From the NCBI GenBank assembly GCA_947462335.1, contig OX381709.1, positions 63,418,609 to 63,482,608 of the forward strand: 64,000 nucleotides of DNA. Direction: 5' to 3'. The notes under the pieces were generated by a model. The model was not told the DNA's origin, made no database searches, and was given only the letters and a program-made list of their open reading frames with translations. Source of the DNA: Harmothoe impar (Eukaryota > Annelida > Polychaeta > Phyllodocida > Polynoidae). Position numbers and translations under genes: made by a program. Below are positions 11,151-21,409 of the stretch, one piece after another (position 1 is the stretch's first letter; every line of letters begins with the position of its first letter).

Positions 11151-13997
11151 TATATGTCAATGTATATCCGTATGATGCATTGCATGCAGTCCTCACCCTA
11201 ACGTCAGATGATTTAGCTGGTGAACAACATATTTAAACAGATACCAGTATTTATATCCAATCGTATACCTACGATAAGCATCAGCTTTACTAACCAGCAT
11301 TTAATATTAGTGCATCCTTGTCCCTGTTCACTCATACATTCTTTTGGATAATGACACAAGTACCAGTTCATGTACATACTTAACCAGTATAATATACTGC
11401 TAACATCATTTTGTGATTTTATTCTACGATGGATACACAAATAGAATCCTACTCTGGTGAGTTCATGCTAGGTTTCATCAATATCAACTTTTGTGTCATG
11501 AACTATTCCTATAGTTGAAGCCTGAGCATGATGAGGCATTATGATTTTTAAATAAGCTAATATCTTTGCACAACTCTTTGTTTTGGAGTTTGTTACAAGG
11601 CTAAGTGACCCATTTATCAGGTAACCTCATACAACAAGTTGTATAAAAACATCAGTCAAAAGAGTTACTTGCCTTGGGTATTCTTAGAATATGTTTTACA
11701 ACCCCACACGTATGTTCACCTGAGAAATATGGCGACATCTAGCCATACCACATTGATTTTAGAATGTATGTGTTTCTCTTTTCTCCATGTAGGCCTAATA
11801 GGCCTATGATAAATCTTCCCAGTTACCTTTCCCACGCACATGATCTGCACGTTTAATCCCGGGGTTTAATCACATTCAAAAGTTCCTATAAATATGATTC
11901 TTTTGAGATTTTACATAGATGGAATCAGAATGTGGCCCTGCTATACACAGTGATTCATTTTCATAATTACCAACCAATATCACTTCCGATAGTGTGCTCT
12001 TTGCATATTAACCCTTTTTCTCAAATTATTGTTACAACCAAGCCATATTCATCTGTTCCTCTCATTCGTCTGAAGAGGTAAACCCTTGCACAAGTACAAC
12101 GCTGCACCCTCCCGAGTGCACCCTCCCATCAATCTTTTTCCAAGATAACCTTTCTTTTTGAATTTTCAGAACAAGATCCAGGGATTCTTCTTTGATGTAG
12201 CTGTAAGTACGAAGTTCGAACTGGCCATCGTCCTTCTCATATTCCTTAACATGATCGCCATGGCCACTGAACACTATCGTCAGCCAGAGGCCGTGACGGA
12301 CGCTCTGGATATTATCAACATCATCTTTACCACAATATTCACATTGGAGGCTGTTGTCAAAATTATAGGTTTGAGATGGCACTACTTCCGGCGGATGTGG
12401 AATGTGTTTGATCTCATCATTGTCGTTTTGTCGGTAATAGGTGAGTATGGGTTTCCATTATAATCATTCTAAGGACGCCATACTGCCTTAAAGCTTACCG
12501 AAATTTACTGATTCAGCGCTGTATTGATACACAATTTTTACCTTTCGAGATTATGTCAAACCAAAATGTTTGAGATGTGCATGATGCATAAAAGAAGCCT
12601 GGCTAGTTACTTACAAGCTGCATTCATCCATCATCATGACAATGACATTTATTTTAACATTCTCAGTCATCCATATAACATTCATTTATCATCCTATGCG
12701 CATGGTTTTAAGATAGTTTAGTATAACGTGATGTGATTCTCTTGGCCACATCTTAAGATGATTATCATAATGCACTGTTTGCAATGGCTATCGTTAAGTT
12801 AACGGTCAATAATTGTTTCTTATAGGCGTTATCCTGGATGACCTGTTACGCAATATCTTCATCACACCCACGCTCTTACGAGTAGTTCGAGTGTTCAGGC
12901 TCGGGCGGGTGCTGCGGTTGGTTAAAGCAGCCAAGGGGATCAGGAAGCTGCTGTTTGCCCTGGTTATCTCCCTGCCCGCCCTGCTCAACATTGGCATGCT
13001 TCTCGGCATTGTCGTCTTTATATTCGCCGTTATCGGCATGGTGACTTTCAAAGATGTCCGTTATTCGGGTGCCCTGGACAACATGACAAACTTTGAGGAC
13101 TTCGTCAACAGTCTCGTCCTGTTGTTCCGGCTGACCACGGCGGCCGGCTGGAATGACATCCTGGACCCTCTGATGGAGGAGAATGACTGTAACAGGACAC
13201 ATCGCGTGATGCCTGACGGCGACATCAAGGCGGTGGTGGGCGGCGACTGTGGCACGCAAATTGGGGCGGCCTTGTACATGTCCTTCTACGTGCTCATCAC
13301 CTACCTCATCATCATCAACATGTACATTGCCGTTATCCTGGAGAACTTTAACCAGGCTCACGAGCAGGAGGAGGTGGGCATCACGGAGGATGACTTTGAG
13401 ATGTTCTACATCGTCTGGGAGCGTTATGACCCACACGCCACACAGTTCATCAAAGTGGAGAACTTGTCTGACCTGGTGGCTGATCTCGACCTACCGCTTG
13501 GCATACCCAAGCCGAACGAGATAGCTCTGGTAGCCTTCGACCTGCCCATTATGGAGGGGGAGCGCCTACATTGTCTGGACATCCTGACGTCCCTGGTTAA
13601 GTATGTACTGGGTGGTGTGGAGGATACAGGCGAGTTCCGCGACCTCAAGACGCAGATGGAGGAACGCTACCGGGAGGCCTTCCCGACACGAGTCACCCAA
13701 ATCCAGATCTCATCCACCATGAAACGTAAAAAGGAGGATGTGGCGGCCAAGACGCTGCAAAGGGCCTGGAGGAAACACAAGGCCCAGCAGAGTATCCGCA
13801 AGATCACTTCCATGGCCATGGAGGCCAAGCTAAACAAGTCTTTCACCAGAACAAGTTTCTCAGCCGCCTCAGGTAACTCGCCCATCCCCGAACGACCGGG
13901 AAGTTCATCGAGCAGCACACGAAGTATCTCCGTGGTCAGTCCAGCCTCCAAGAAGCATGGCAACACACTCAAAGTGCCCCATGTTGAAAAGGCATAG
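59..13997 (+). CDS. Voltage-gated sodium channel alpha subunit, Nav2 (DEEA) type, 3' half, 8 exons
   Basis: This plasma-membrane channel has four six-helix domains; the window holds the II-III linker, domains III and IV and the C-terminus. Exons 59-294, 1530-1848, 2075-2197, 2880-3161, 3583-3774, 9307-9417, 12170-12440 and 12826-13997 all have GT/AG borders and compatible phases, giving 902 codons including the stop. Visible landmarks are arginine-spaced S4 helices in III ([14 protein letters not shown]) and IV ([16 protein letters not shown]), the domain III pore loop ATFEGWM, the domain IV pore loop TTAAGW, the III-IV linker DIFLTDSQ, an EF-hand-like C-terminal region and an IQ-like segment (LQRAWRKHK). 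Glu in the domain III filter, in place of Lys, is the known mark of Nav2/BSC1-like channels, which in studied species are less sodium-selective. Domains I and II, with the remaining filter residues, lie left of the window. The family call is very secure; the Nav2 subtype rests on one filter position. Confidence 0.95.
465..1312 (+). repeat. Polypyrimidine (CT/CCT) low-complexity tract, about 850 bp
   Basis: The first sodium channel intron contains an almost pure C/T run with recurring units such as TCCCTCTCTTCCT and CCCATTCTTCCCTCTCC, and a (CT)n core at 1130-1163. The long open frames here on both strands are composition artefacts. Confidence 0.95.
1530..1848 (+). CDS. Sodium channel exon: domain III S1-S3
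   Basis: The acceptor lies at 1528-1529 and the donor GTGAGT starts at 1849. The first base completes the split codon of the previous exon. It encodes a cysteine-rich end of the linker, then S1 ([17 protein letters not shown]), S2 with the conserved [10 protein letters not shown], and most of S3. Confidence 0.92.
2075..2197 (+). CDS. Sodium channel exon: domain III S4 voltage sensor
   Basis: This 41-codon, phase-0 exon lies between TTATTCAG and GTATGT. It encodes the end of S3 and the whole S4, with Arg at every third position ([15 protein letters not shown]). Confidence 0.93.
2378..2490 (+). repeat. G-run / A-run minisatellite
   Basis: Three imperfect copies of a unit of the form G(7-11) CAAAAAAATTTGGACCCCT lie in the intron between the S4 and S5 exons. 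The rest of introns 1849-2074 and 2198-2879 shows nothing recognisable. Confidence 0.8.
2880..3161 (+). CDS. Sodium channel exon: domain III S5 and pore turret
   Basis: This phase-0 exon of 94 codons has its acceptor TTCTGCAG at 2878-2879 and a GTAAGT donor. It carries S5 ([21 protein letters not shown]), an extracellular turret with one N-glycosylation sequon (NYS; a second, NGS, lies just before it) and the pore helix start (YLALLQI). Confidence 0.93.
3583..3774 (+). CDS. Sodium channel exon: domain III selectivity filter and S6
   Basis: This phase-0 exon of 64 codons starts with [10 protein letters not shown], in which Glu takes the place of the Lys of the DEKA filter. S6 follows ([20 protein letters not shown]) and ends with ENFNNLKKK at the start of the inactivation linker. 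Confidence 0.95.
4475..5690 (+). pseudogene. Gag-like ORF of the DIRS/Ngaro element, disrupted by an insertion
   Basis: From ATG 4475 the frame encodes a basic start ([10 protein letters not shown]), a short helical stretch and a long Pro/Thr/Gln-rich region, then runs into a 289-bp insert at 5094-5382 and stops at 5158. Beyond the insert, the same style of sequence resumes one frame on (Ala/Pro-rich, then [19 protein letters not shown] and a Cys/His cluster with CP-H-H-C spacing) and ends near 5690. The 289 bp equals 96 codons plus one base, exactly accounting for the frame change. The Cys/His cluster fits the nucleic-acid-binding end of Gag proteins. The start, in ACCATGC context, is the first ATG after an ORF-free leader. 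Confidence 0.7.
5094..5382 (+). repeat. 289-bp duplicate of the RT region inserted in gag
   Basis: Positions 5094-5382 and 6324-6612 appear identical at a constant offset of 1230. The downstream copy is in its natural place in the reverse transcriptase ([33 protein letters not shown]). The upstream copy interrupts the Pro-rich gag region. Confidence 0.93.
5194..7407 (+). CDS. Reverse transcriptase ORF of the DIRS/Ngaro element
   Basis: The open frame contains a DIRS/Ngaro-type reverse transcriptase, from about 6050 ([13 protein letters not shown]) through [28 protein letters not shown] and the catalytic YLDD at 6838-6849, to the thumb region (MEWLGFKVD). The enzyme copies element RNA into DNA. 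Roughly 5194-5382 is the inserted duplicate, and 5383 to about 5690 overlaps gag in another frame, so the natural start is not evident. There is no ATG at 5194; the frame is simply open there. The frame leaves the coding sequence near 7270-7330, where RNase H continues in the next frame, probably because of a small indel. Confidence 0.75.
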   Translation: MPWTNTAPLMTTPKKDSSDRRVVIDLSYPAGRGVNGGITKHCLEGKLRPYTLPSVEDLVTKVKLLLRPTPQHQTLLLPLLNPGPLPLAVVGPSVRLSLRLGDRMSCVRRIILPLGAPKRTATWSGHSLMVTTAAGAARRSSSYTLIPTHRATQRPITEVPLHFGLRPVTTGPLSTDLLPDRYCPRTLPATPDTQVCLPVDTITGPTTTLMRCDLHVNTTPNLDLGHISSAAPTTNSAPTTHHATASAVTQPTTQADLPIPPNTGTCPDVVYDPVLCDTPPPGLTPHQYAPVKDTFWPTLNMSQWHNFPVYAHLYSTVRDSKLPNHMGAKLTVPTALNLARWDELLAQYHDKELLQYLRYGWPVGYTADAPPPPNLKNHDTATKHPAQIQAHITKELKLGGLLGPFTAPPFVPWTNTAPLMTTPKKDSSDRRVVIDLSYPAGRGVNGGITKHCLEGKLRPYTLPSVEDLVTKVKILGDNCYIWKGDLSRAYHQWRTDPSDLPLLGMYYNGLYYLDLCPSFGARLSSAACQRTTNAVVYLLAQAGHWSLAYLDDFCGAAGTLQEAQTAYQAFLDLCEDLGLQLSPKKCQPPTRCMEWLGFKVDTTAMSLTVPTQKLADIEKECLQWTRTKFSNVKDIQSLVGKIVHVSKCIPQARKFICRILQTLRAAPTSGAVYITDGFRLDVTWFYQYARLSNGVHFLLPPKASQWDVTLPSQEVVQTPTQSTTHTSTLRLRKRCTR
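7242..7766 (+). CDS. RNase H domain of the DIRS/Ngaro element
   Basis: This frame continues the reverse transcriptase polyprotein after a shift near 7300. It shows [13 protein letters not shown], the EAINLV helix, YTDN (from 7491) and LADALSR, in the order and spacing of an RNase H fold with its acidic residues. It degrades the RNA strand of the RNA-DNA hybrid. It ends 55 bases before the recombinase ATG. Confidence 0.75.
   Translation: MVLPICTTLKWSAFPPPSKGITVGCDSTLTGGGANSYTKYYTHQYTTAQKEMYPLIVHLEAINLVTAYRSLLPPVSSGYHVLIYTDNMASSHALQTGRATDPILATCARQLWLEAAKHDHRVTIRHKRGEEIPLADALSRQHVPSKRVYAMLEVTRRGLQKVPPLFPDPMFDPI
7821..8736 (+). pseudogene. Tyrosine recombinase of the DIRS/Ngaro element, frameshifted near its C-terminus
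   Basis: The frame opens at ATG 7821 and shows the recombinase helices with the first Arg in FVRASDLL and the [11 protein letters not shown] box (His-x-x-Arg). After TNHGT (about 8636) the frame is lost. A 4-bp tandem duplication (CATGCATG) lies at the breakpoint, and the expected end, with a candidate nucleophile Tyr in MRPYVPS and the [10 protein letters not shown] helix, lies one frame over and ends at TAA 8734-8736. The enzyme would integrate the circular DNA form of the element. This copy lacks an in-frame catalytic tyrosine. Confidence 0.72.
9035..9250 (+). repeat. Degenerate CT-rich minisatellite
   Basis: Imperfect units of about 20 bp of the form CCCTCTCAGCTC(T/G)(C/T)CC repeat across the block. 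It lies between the DIRS/Ngaro element and the exon at 9307. Confidence 0.7.
9307..9417 (+). CDS. Sodium channel exon: III-IV inactivation linker
   Basis: This 37-codon, phase-0 exon lies between TTTCAG and GTATGA. It encodes the fast-inactivation linker, recognised from [14 protein letters not shown] and [17 protein letters not shown]. The hydrophobic latch reads IFL, whereas vertebrate Nav1 channels have IFM. Confidence 0.93.
9590..9800. repeat. CGACCTG-motif-rich block
   Basis: The heptamer CGACCTG or close variants (GTGACCT, GCGACTT) recurs about ten times in 200 bp of intron 9418-12169. No terminal inverted repeat was recognised. Confidence 0.7.
10111..10206. repeat. Long hairpin (inverted repeat)
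   Basis: A 45-base arm pairs with its reverse complement across a 6-base loop. The inner 25 bases (10131-10155 with 10162-10186) are perfect and the outer 20 have four mismatches. Confidence 0.93.
11061..11150. repeat. (AT)n microsatellite
   Basis: A run of TA dinucleotides of about 87 bp. Intron sequence at 10210-11060 and 11150-12169 is AT-rich with nothing else recognisable. Confidence 0.95.
12170..12440 (+). CDS. Sodium channel exon: domain IV S1-S3
   Basis: The acceptor AATTTTCAG and donor GTGAGT bound 90 codons plus one base. The exon encodes S1 ([18 protein letters not shown]), S2 ([17 protein letters not shown]) and S3 ([15 protein letters not shown]). Confidence 0.93.
12826..13997 (+). 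CDS. Sodium channel last exon: domain IV S4-S6 and C-terminus
   Basis: This long terminal exon runs to TAG at 13995-13997. It encodes S4, S5, the pore loop [10 protein letters not shown]6 ([15 protein letters not shown]), the EF-hand-like [16 protein letters not shown], an IQ-like motif and a Ser-rich tail. Base composition here is clearly more GC-rich than the flanking introns. Confidence 0.94.
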
Positions 13998-16260
13998 ACC
14001 TGGACAATCTGGTCCACACCCAGTCGGTTGTTTTTGGGTGTGTTATTTTACATCTAGAAAAATGATACATTTCTGCAAAATGGCCATAATAGACTCCGAG
14101 TATATATATATATTGTTATGCTGTTAGAATTCTACTACATTGACTATTATCGAAACAGATAAATCAAAGCAGGCATCCATGGTGAACTATGATGTGTTAT
14201 ATTAAATGCACAACGATGAGATAACGATGAGAGAATCAGGAAATTGTGTGAAGATCAACATGTTTTAATAGTGTTTGGATGATGCCATGCCAAAACAGTG
14301 CATTTCAATACAACCCATAGCATTGTTTAGAGTGAGTTGTGATTAGCGGATTGTCTTACATGGGATTTACATGATGCTTTTGGCGTACTTACCAAAAATC
14401 ACAAATAAATCTATGACTCGTCCATTAATTTTAATGAAATGATATGTATATAATACTTTGATGTACAGGTTGATTTGAAAACATATCTGTACAGATTTTA
14501 TTTTGATATCTCTAAAAGAAGCTGCTATATATACATATATATATGAGGCATTATTACTGGATGTCACTGGTAGTCATTCAAAACCAATTGGATACCCAGT
14601 AAAACTCCTTATTCCTTTATCATGTTTTAACCTCTAGCTGTAGAGAGGAGCTTATATAGTAATCTCTCCTCATCAGTATCCTAGTCAGAACTTGTACTCC
14701 ATAATTGAGAGTTCGTTTTGCTTCTTGACTCTTTAGTGTACAAAGTTACTCTTCCCAGTCAGCATTGAGGACATTGCAAGGAAGTGTGCTTAACTTTTAT
14801 CTACTTGCCCTGCTATTCTCAACTAGATCAGCACGTCTAATTGTCCATGTGGCATATTAACTACCATCATTATCCTGACCAGAGCCTGAGTACCAGGATA
14901 AGGTAAAATCTAATACCCTAAGCTGAGGCCAAATAGAAATGGCAGTTACAAAGGTGCAGATTCTTAAATATTCTCAAAGTATTGCTAAAGAATGTGATAA
15001 TAATGTAAGCATTTGTGTCAATGTGATGTACAAACATTACTTTTTTTATATGAAAACAATTGAAATGTGAAATGTAATGGAAGGATTAGTAAAGCGATGG
15101 GCACGAAATGGGCAAATCTTTGCATCCATTGATAGCACATTTAATTGACTTTGTCGACCATATTGGAAGGCATGCATGCACTACATCATCCTTGTGACAA
15201 GAATCTTTGTATTTATGATAACCAATTTTTGTATATAGCAACATATAATGCCATGCATGCATACCGCTACGTGCCAACCATGTGTACATAATCCTGGGAG
15301 ACATAAAGTCTTATATTTTGCTGGTAGGCATATTAATAACCTATGCAAGGATGCTGTCCATATGAAAGAGACAATGTATTACTTAATAACCCCTCTCTTC
15401 GGGCTATACTAGGCCTATGCCTGAGAGAGGAAAGCCTAAATGTCTTCCATGTATAGGCCTTGGTAGACCACAACAACTTCATAAAGCTGATAATCTAGCA
15501 CACATATTCAATGGACATTTCACTTCAAGCTCATACTTCCCAGTATTCCCGAGTCGAGTATCACCCTTTCATGATATATGATGATGTAGGTTTTAATACT
15601 GATTCGTGTACATATGCATTATATCTACCGATGACCTACTATACAGCAGGCATTTTCAGTTTGTACATTGTTTGTTTTGATCAAGAAATATTATTGTATT
15701 TATCTATTTATAAATCTTTGTAATCATAATCTAACAGATTACCCCACATGATATGCTCTCTTATATCACTAGACTTAGGGTTGCATTTGTTCTGACCTTT
15801 TATCACCGTCGACTCACCTTTATGAATGAACTTCAATATCCTCATCATTATCTTACCTTGCTATGAAAGTACGTTTTAATTATCTTTAGCTAGAAAAATG
15901 AAATATTTATATGCTTTAAATAACATCATCTATTCATTTTTGTTGCACATATTTTAGTTTAAATGTTCACTGTTATTACATCTACAATGTCTTTCCTTTT
16001 ATAATTTCCATGTGATCTTATTACAGCACCTTTTATGTATATGATTGATTTGATGCAAATGAAAATGTCTGCTGTCCTGTTACTACCAGAATATTGCCTT
16101 GGAAGTTAAGTGCTTTCATTGAAAGAGTAGCTATCAGTATCACTATGAATAGTCAAAAGAAACGTCTCCTGTTACTTGTTGAAATAACACAATTATATAA
16201 CAACTGCACTTGGTGCACACAATTACTGTGAATAAAATTTTGTAGATCCATTCTTGTATG
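13998..16260 (+). other. Probable 3' UTR of the sodium channel gene
   Basis: No coding signal is seen after the stop codon. The AT-rich sequence contains AATAAA at 14404-14409 and again at 16231-16236, the latter followed by T-rich sequence. Either could end the transcript; which one is used is not visible. Confidence 0.4.
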
Positions 16261-17990
16261 CTCTTTGCTGATGTACTCTGCCTTGCCTGGCATCTCCAGA
16301 TACACTTGTTATGTGGCTCCATGATATTGTTGGAATTGATGTTGGGAAGGGGGCAGGGGTATTTCAGATAAATTTGCCAATTCTAGCTAAGGTAATCACA
16401 TTTCTTATGGATAGCAATGAGACTAGAATGGCTCTGTGGATAGATGTAAGTATCTCATCTCTCCTGTGGGCTTTCACGTTGCCTCTGGCCATCCTTGTAG
16501 AGTTTGCTCCCCAATGGCATCGGTATGTATGGATTTAGAAGTCATTTTTATATCCTATTACGTATGATTTAAAGGTGAATAACAACCTCCTTTAAACACA
16601 AGTAGGTGTAGAGGTATTATTTAAACTCCAAAGTATAACAGACATAATTATTTTAAAATACATCAATGCGATAAATGTTTAAGCATTTTCAGTCCGCAGT
16701 CTGTTGAAACTGTGTTTTCAATCAGTGCATTGACCTATTACCTATATTACCTATATTCACACAGTGCATTAAGGGGAGCTAACCGCTAATGATGTATGCA
16801 TAAATCATTGTGCCAATCCCCTCCCCCAGATGCCATAACACTCAACTCCAACCTATCCCCAATACCAGGCTTCCAACTCAAGCCTATATCGTCCGCCAAA
16901 CTCTGCTGGTCGATTAGGCAGCTGAGAAAAGCCATCTTAGCAGACAGCAATGTGTTGCAAGTTGTGTGGACCTTGGAAAGGGGGAGGCTATCGGCCAATT
17001 TAGTGAAAAATATGTAACCTGGGCCAATTATACCGACCGATTTACAACAGCAGACCAAATCAAACATATTTGACGGCAGAAGATGGGCTGACTTTGCACC
17101 AATTTAGAATGCTTCATAGGAGATTGTAATTTGTGTTTATCTAAGGCCTTTCATGGTCAACAGAGAGCCTTGGTGGACCTTAGAATGATTAGAATATGCA
17201 TGCTGACATATGTTTATCAATGAACCAATTGGGATGGGCTTTGTCCTCAATACCAGGTACATGTTTACAGGTTGTAAATAGGCACTCCACTGTACCTCAC
17301 CTTAATTACTGAGCTGTATCACTGCTGAGTACCACTCTGAAATTGAAGGCTATAACTATGTCAAGCCTTATTGCCTGCTGTCTTTTCCAATTGAGTATCA
17401 AATTCATGGCACTACTTTCAGGATCCTACCCATACATAGAGTGAATTGTAAGTGACAACATACTGCGTAATGGTCACATGGGAATGTGCAACTTGGATGT
17501 GAACCCAGACCCCAAGAGCATAGGGAGACTATTGGTGCTGCCTTCTGATGATATGTGATAGCCTTAGCTTATGATGTAATGTGCAGTGGTAACCCCGGGG
17601 GCAGTTCCTCTGTAATGAATACTAAACATCAGAGGAGGTAAACAGCACCATTTGGGCCTATTGGAAATTAGAGGAACTAATGGTTCCCTTTGCCTTCTGT
17701 GGCGCCTTCTGTGGCATGGCACAGATGAGCAAAGGGCAAAGAGATCTCCCTCGGGTCTCCCTCACTTTTATATGACATCATGTATCAGTCTGTCTGTTGC
17801 TAATATTAGATTTGATAGAGATCCACTGAATAGTGTGTAGGACCTTCTCAAAGTTAGCTAACTGTGGGCTTTCAGAAGACAGGTTTCCAATTGAGATTCC
17901 TGTATATCCCTGCATGTATATCTGTTTAAAGTGTATCGGATAGTTAACTGAACGTCTCTATAGACTAGTTGATTGTCAGATGTGGCATCG
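16260..17990. other. Intergenic, no gene recognised
   Basis: Short open frames only, none with motif or splice support. No repeat structure seen. Confidence 0.5.
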
Positions 17991-17992
17991 TG

Positions 17993-17994
<2 letters not shown>

Positions 17995-18076
<82 letters not shown>

Positions 18077-18105
18077 TATGTATATATATATACATATATA
18101 TATAT

Positions 18106-18149
<44 letters not shown>
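17995..18149. repeat. (AT)n microsatellite with interspersed G/C
   Basis: About 155 bp of TA repeats broken by occasional TG and CA. The open frames within it (poly-Ile-Tyr) are artefacts. Confidence 0.95.
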
Positions 18150-18151
<2 letters not shown>

Positions 18152-19510
18152 ACACGAAAATAGTTCACATGTTCCTTACCTCATGTCCTCTGACTAAACA
18201 TTAAATAACTGTGCCCGAAAATTGATATCTAAAGTTGGGTCATTCGTGTCTGCTTCGCTTCTCAATAGCAAACACAAAGTTAAAAGGTACCTGCTTTAAA
18301 TGCAACTCCAACTGTCATAATTCCCATGCGAATGAGGGTGAATCAGTACTTTACATCAACTCTTCTGTCTGTCTCATGAGATTACAACAATTGAAATGTC
18401 TTTGACCGGGTGTGGTCTTTGACCAGTGTAGTCTTTGACCAGCAAGTTTCAAAAAGGCTAAAATGGGGGCTATGTAGACAGAAATGGGGGGAAAGGGTTA
18501 ATGCATATTTTAACACTATATATTACAAAGACGTCTCAATTGTTACAATCTCATAAGACAACCCCCTGCTGTTAGTAACTGTGTGTATGGTAAATTACAG
18601 TTTTAGAAACATCACCCTTGTCCCTGCACAACCATGCAGTATCTACAGCTTAGTGAAGTGCACCTTGTAAGTCGAATGGCCCTGGAGGAATATGCAAGAA
18701 GAGAACAGTGACACCGATCTCCAGTACATGTGGCGGCTGTGACCACATATTATCGCCCCGCACTCCCCAACATATAGCCATCACCAATCCCCTATGTCAA
18801 TATACTACTCACAATTACTATAACTCATCGTGTTCCAATTTGACCGACCAAGCATGACCATTCAACCACAGGCCCGTAACTAGGGGGGGGGGGTCGTCGT
18901 TTCGAATCTGCCACCCGCCCCACCTCCCTGAAGGAGGAAAAGTGTTCCACCCTAGCTGACTGGGAAGAAGACATCATTGTCTAAATCTCCTTTTTTAAGG
19001 CTTGTCAATCGGACAATCATTAAGGATTCTAGAGAGAAAACTATGAAAGATTGATTGAATACCCAAAATTCATTTTTCTCTTTAACTATATCACACAAAG
19101 TTCCACTTCATATTAGAAAAGCCCATTTCCACCATTAAAATGATTGTGTCAAGTTCCACCATATCCAAAAAACGAACCACCCCGCAAAGAGGGCTAGTTA
19201 CTGGCCTGAACCATAACAGTCTAGTATGCAATGTATGCAGTTTAAAGTAAGTATATCAGTTGGGATGACCGAAATTGAATTTTAGTGATACTTGCTAAAA
19301 CTGTTGTAAACAATGTCTCTCTGGTAAATGGAGTACACACTTCCTAAATAATTCTATGTAAGGTATCTAGTCACAACAATATCTCCAGCTTTACCAGAGT
19401 GAACCTAAGCCTGGTCAGCCACATGATATGTGCTTCCACCTGTTGTCTATAGATCTAAGCATAGGTTTCAGGGGCCCTGAAGGTATGGGATTACAATGGA
19501 GACCTGTAAG
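18150..19510. other. Intergenic, no gene recognised
   Basis: No coding or repeat signal beyond a G-run at about 18881-18890. Confidence 0.5.
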
Positions 19511-19512
19511 TT

Positions 19513-19963
19513 GTTCTACACTAGGTGTACTCTCGTTCCCAAATACTTCCGAAGGAAGGCTCTGGGGACAGCCAGTATGACCTTGAACTTAGATTTTGCT
19601 GGGTTTAGGCAGTCCCTGTAGATAGCTTGTAACCAGCGAACAGGAACCAGAAATGGAACCAGAAAGTATGAGGGGAAATACAGGTAAAACTACCATCATA
19701 CATTCTCGTCCCTGTCCACTAGTTCTAAGCTACCAGCAGGGATTGCCCAAACCCAGCAAAATCCCAAGTTCAAGGTCATACTGGCTGTCACCAGAGCCTT
19801 CCTTCGGCAGGATTTGGGAACGAGAGTACACTAGGTGGGGCTTCAAGTAGTCTAGGTAAACGCGATCCCGGTTTTCTTGTATGTATTTACACCTGTAGAA
19901 AACATATATGAAAACTGGGATCTCGTTTACCTGGACTACTTGAAGCCCCATCTAGTGTAGAAC
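19513..19963. mobile_element. Nested foldback element, about 450 bp
   Basis: The ends are inverted copies of GTTCTACACTAG (19513-19524 and 19952-19963). Inside, 19518-19625 is the inverted partner of 19728-19836 (about 90% match), and 19838-19880 is the inverted partner of 19910-19952. No clear target duplication was found, so the family is unknown. Confidence 0.75.
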
Positions 19964-19979
19964 ACATCCTGGAGCCTCA

Positions 19980-21255
19980 TTGCCTCTGTAGACACAACAC
20001 ACAGGTGTCACCTAGTGTGTTTTAAAGATGGTATATCAGCTAATAGACTTCCAAAACCTTTTCTTCAAAATGGATATCACTGCAATGCCATGGGTTCCAT
20101 TATCATTTAGCTGATAAACAGTGCAACATATTTGTCTATTAATACATAATTTGAGATTGATAACAATGTACCTGATTTACCTCACTGACCCAGGCACTCC
20201 CCCAGGAGAGTATTGGGGGAACTAATCTGATAGAGAATGCACTACGCTATGCAGTATCAACACATAGGGAGTTTAGTGTCGACCTACAGTATAAAATAGT
20301 GCACTGCATGTGCTCATCTTATAGACTAAGACACTGCCAATAATTTTTAAATTTAGGGAAAACGTATGGGATAGGATATACAATAGTAATATAATAAAAC
20401 TAAAAAATCTCTAAACATTTAGCTGACACACCATCTTTAACAGAGTGAGACATGATTGGTAAACAACAATAATTTCTACTGCTAAGGAAATATTCAGTGA
20501 ACCCACTGAATGCATATTTCTGCATTGAAATATTGCTCTCAGATATTTGATACTTTGGCATATATATGGTTTAATTATGCATAATTCCCTCATACTGCAA
20601 CAGTACTACATATGGCAATTATTGTATTGGTGCAGTCACGTGGATGCAGGGGGTGACGTCACCAGGATACGTGTAAATGACTGTAGGTGGCGCTGGTGAG
20701 CAGCGTTCATGAGTTTTGGCGCCACAAAGTTCTTCTCCTAACCATTACAAGCCACATTCAAGAATTAGCATCCAAGATCTGCGGGTTTAAAGCCCTAGTA
20801 TCCTTGTGTTTGGACTACTCGGACAACACTAGAGGGCATTGCCGTGACACCCTTGTGCCCCTCCCCCTTTGCCTACCTCCAATACTATGTAATGTAATGG
20901 GCCCTTGGACTGATAGGTCACAGGGCCGGTACTATGCGGCCCTTAAAGGGTTAATACCAGGCAGAGGCATGAGGGTGCTCACGGCCTGCACTCACAGTGT
21001 GTGAAGGGTGGGCAGGGGTAATTATGTATGTGGCCGAATCTGTGAGACGGCGTGTAAAACCTCGCATAAGCTGCACAGCCAAAAATAATTTTCTCATTTC
21101 AAGAAAATACGATAGATAAACTCGCTTGGCGGACAAATGACTAGTTTAAAGGTATTCAACACAATCAAGCAAATTTAGATCGACCGACAATTTTCCTTAT
21201 TGATTCTTAGGGATAATAGCCTGATGCTTATGGACCACAATGAAAAGATAAAAAG
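19980..21255. other. Intergenic, no gene recognised
   Basis: No convincing exon. An inverted pair of about 45 bp (21075-21118 with 21757-21803, containing TTCTCATTTCAAGAAAATA) starts here and encloses the AACGTT element. Confidence 0.5.
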
Positions 21256-21259
21256 CCTA

Positions 21260-21406
21260 CCCAGCTAACAAAAAAACGTTATTTTACGTCAGAATAACGT
21301 TCTAAAACTGTATATAACGTTATGCCACAGTGAGGAGCCTTAGAGAAACGTTATATAACGTTAAATAACGTTACAAAATGTTGTATAACGTTTTTTGTTT
21401 ACTGGG
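21260..21406. mobile_element. 147-bp MITE with AACGTT repeats
   Basis: Terminal inverted repeats CCCAGCTAACAAAAAAACG and CGTTTTTTGTTTACTGGG are flanked by TA on both sides (21258-21259, 21407-21408). The interior has seven AACGTT palindromes, mostly as ATAACGTT. Confidence 0.75.
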
Positions 21407-21409
21407 TAT

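Noticed and set aside
17965..18204. Ile-Tyr repeat ORFs on both strands
   Set aside because: Translation of an (AT)n microsatellite.
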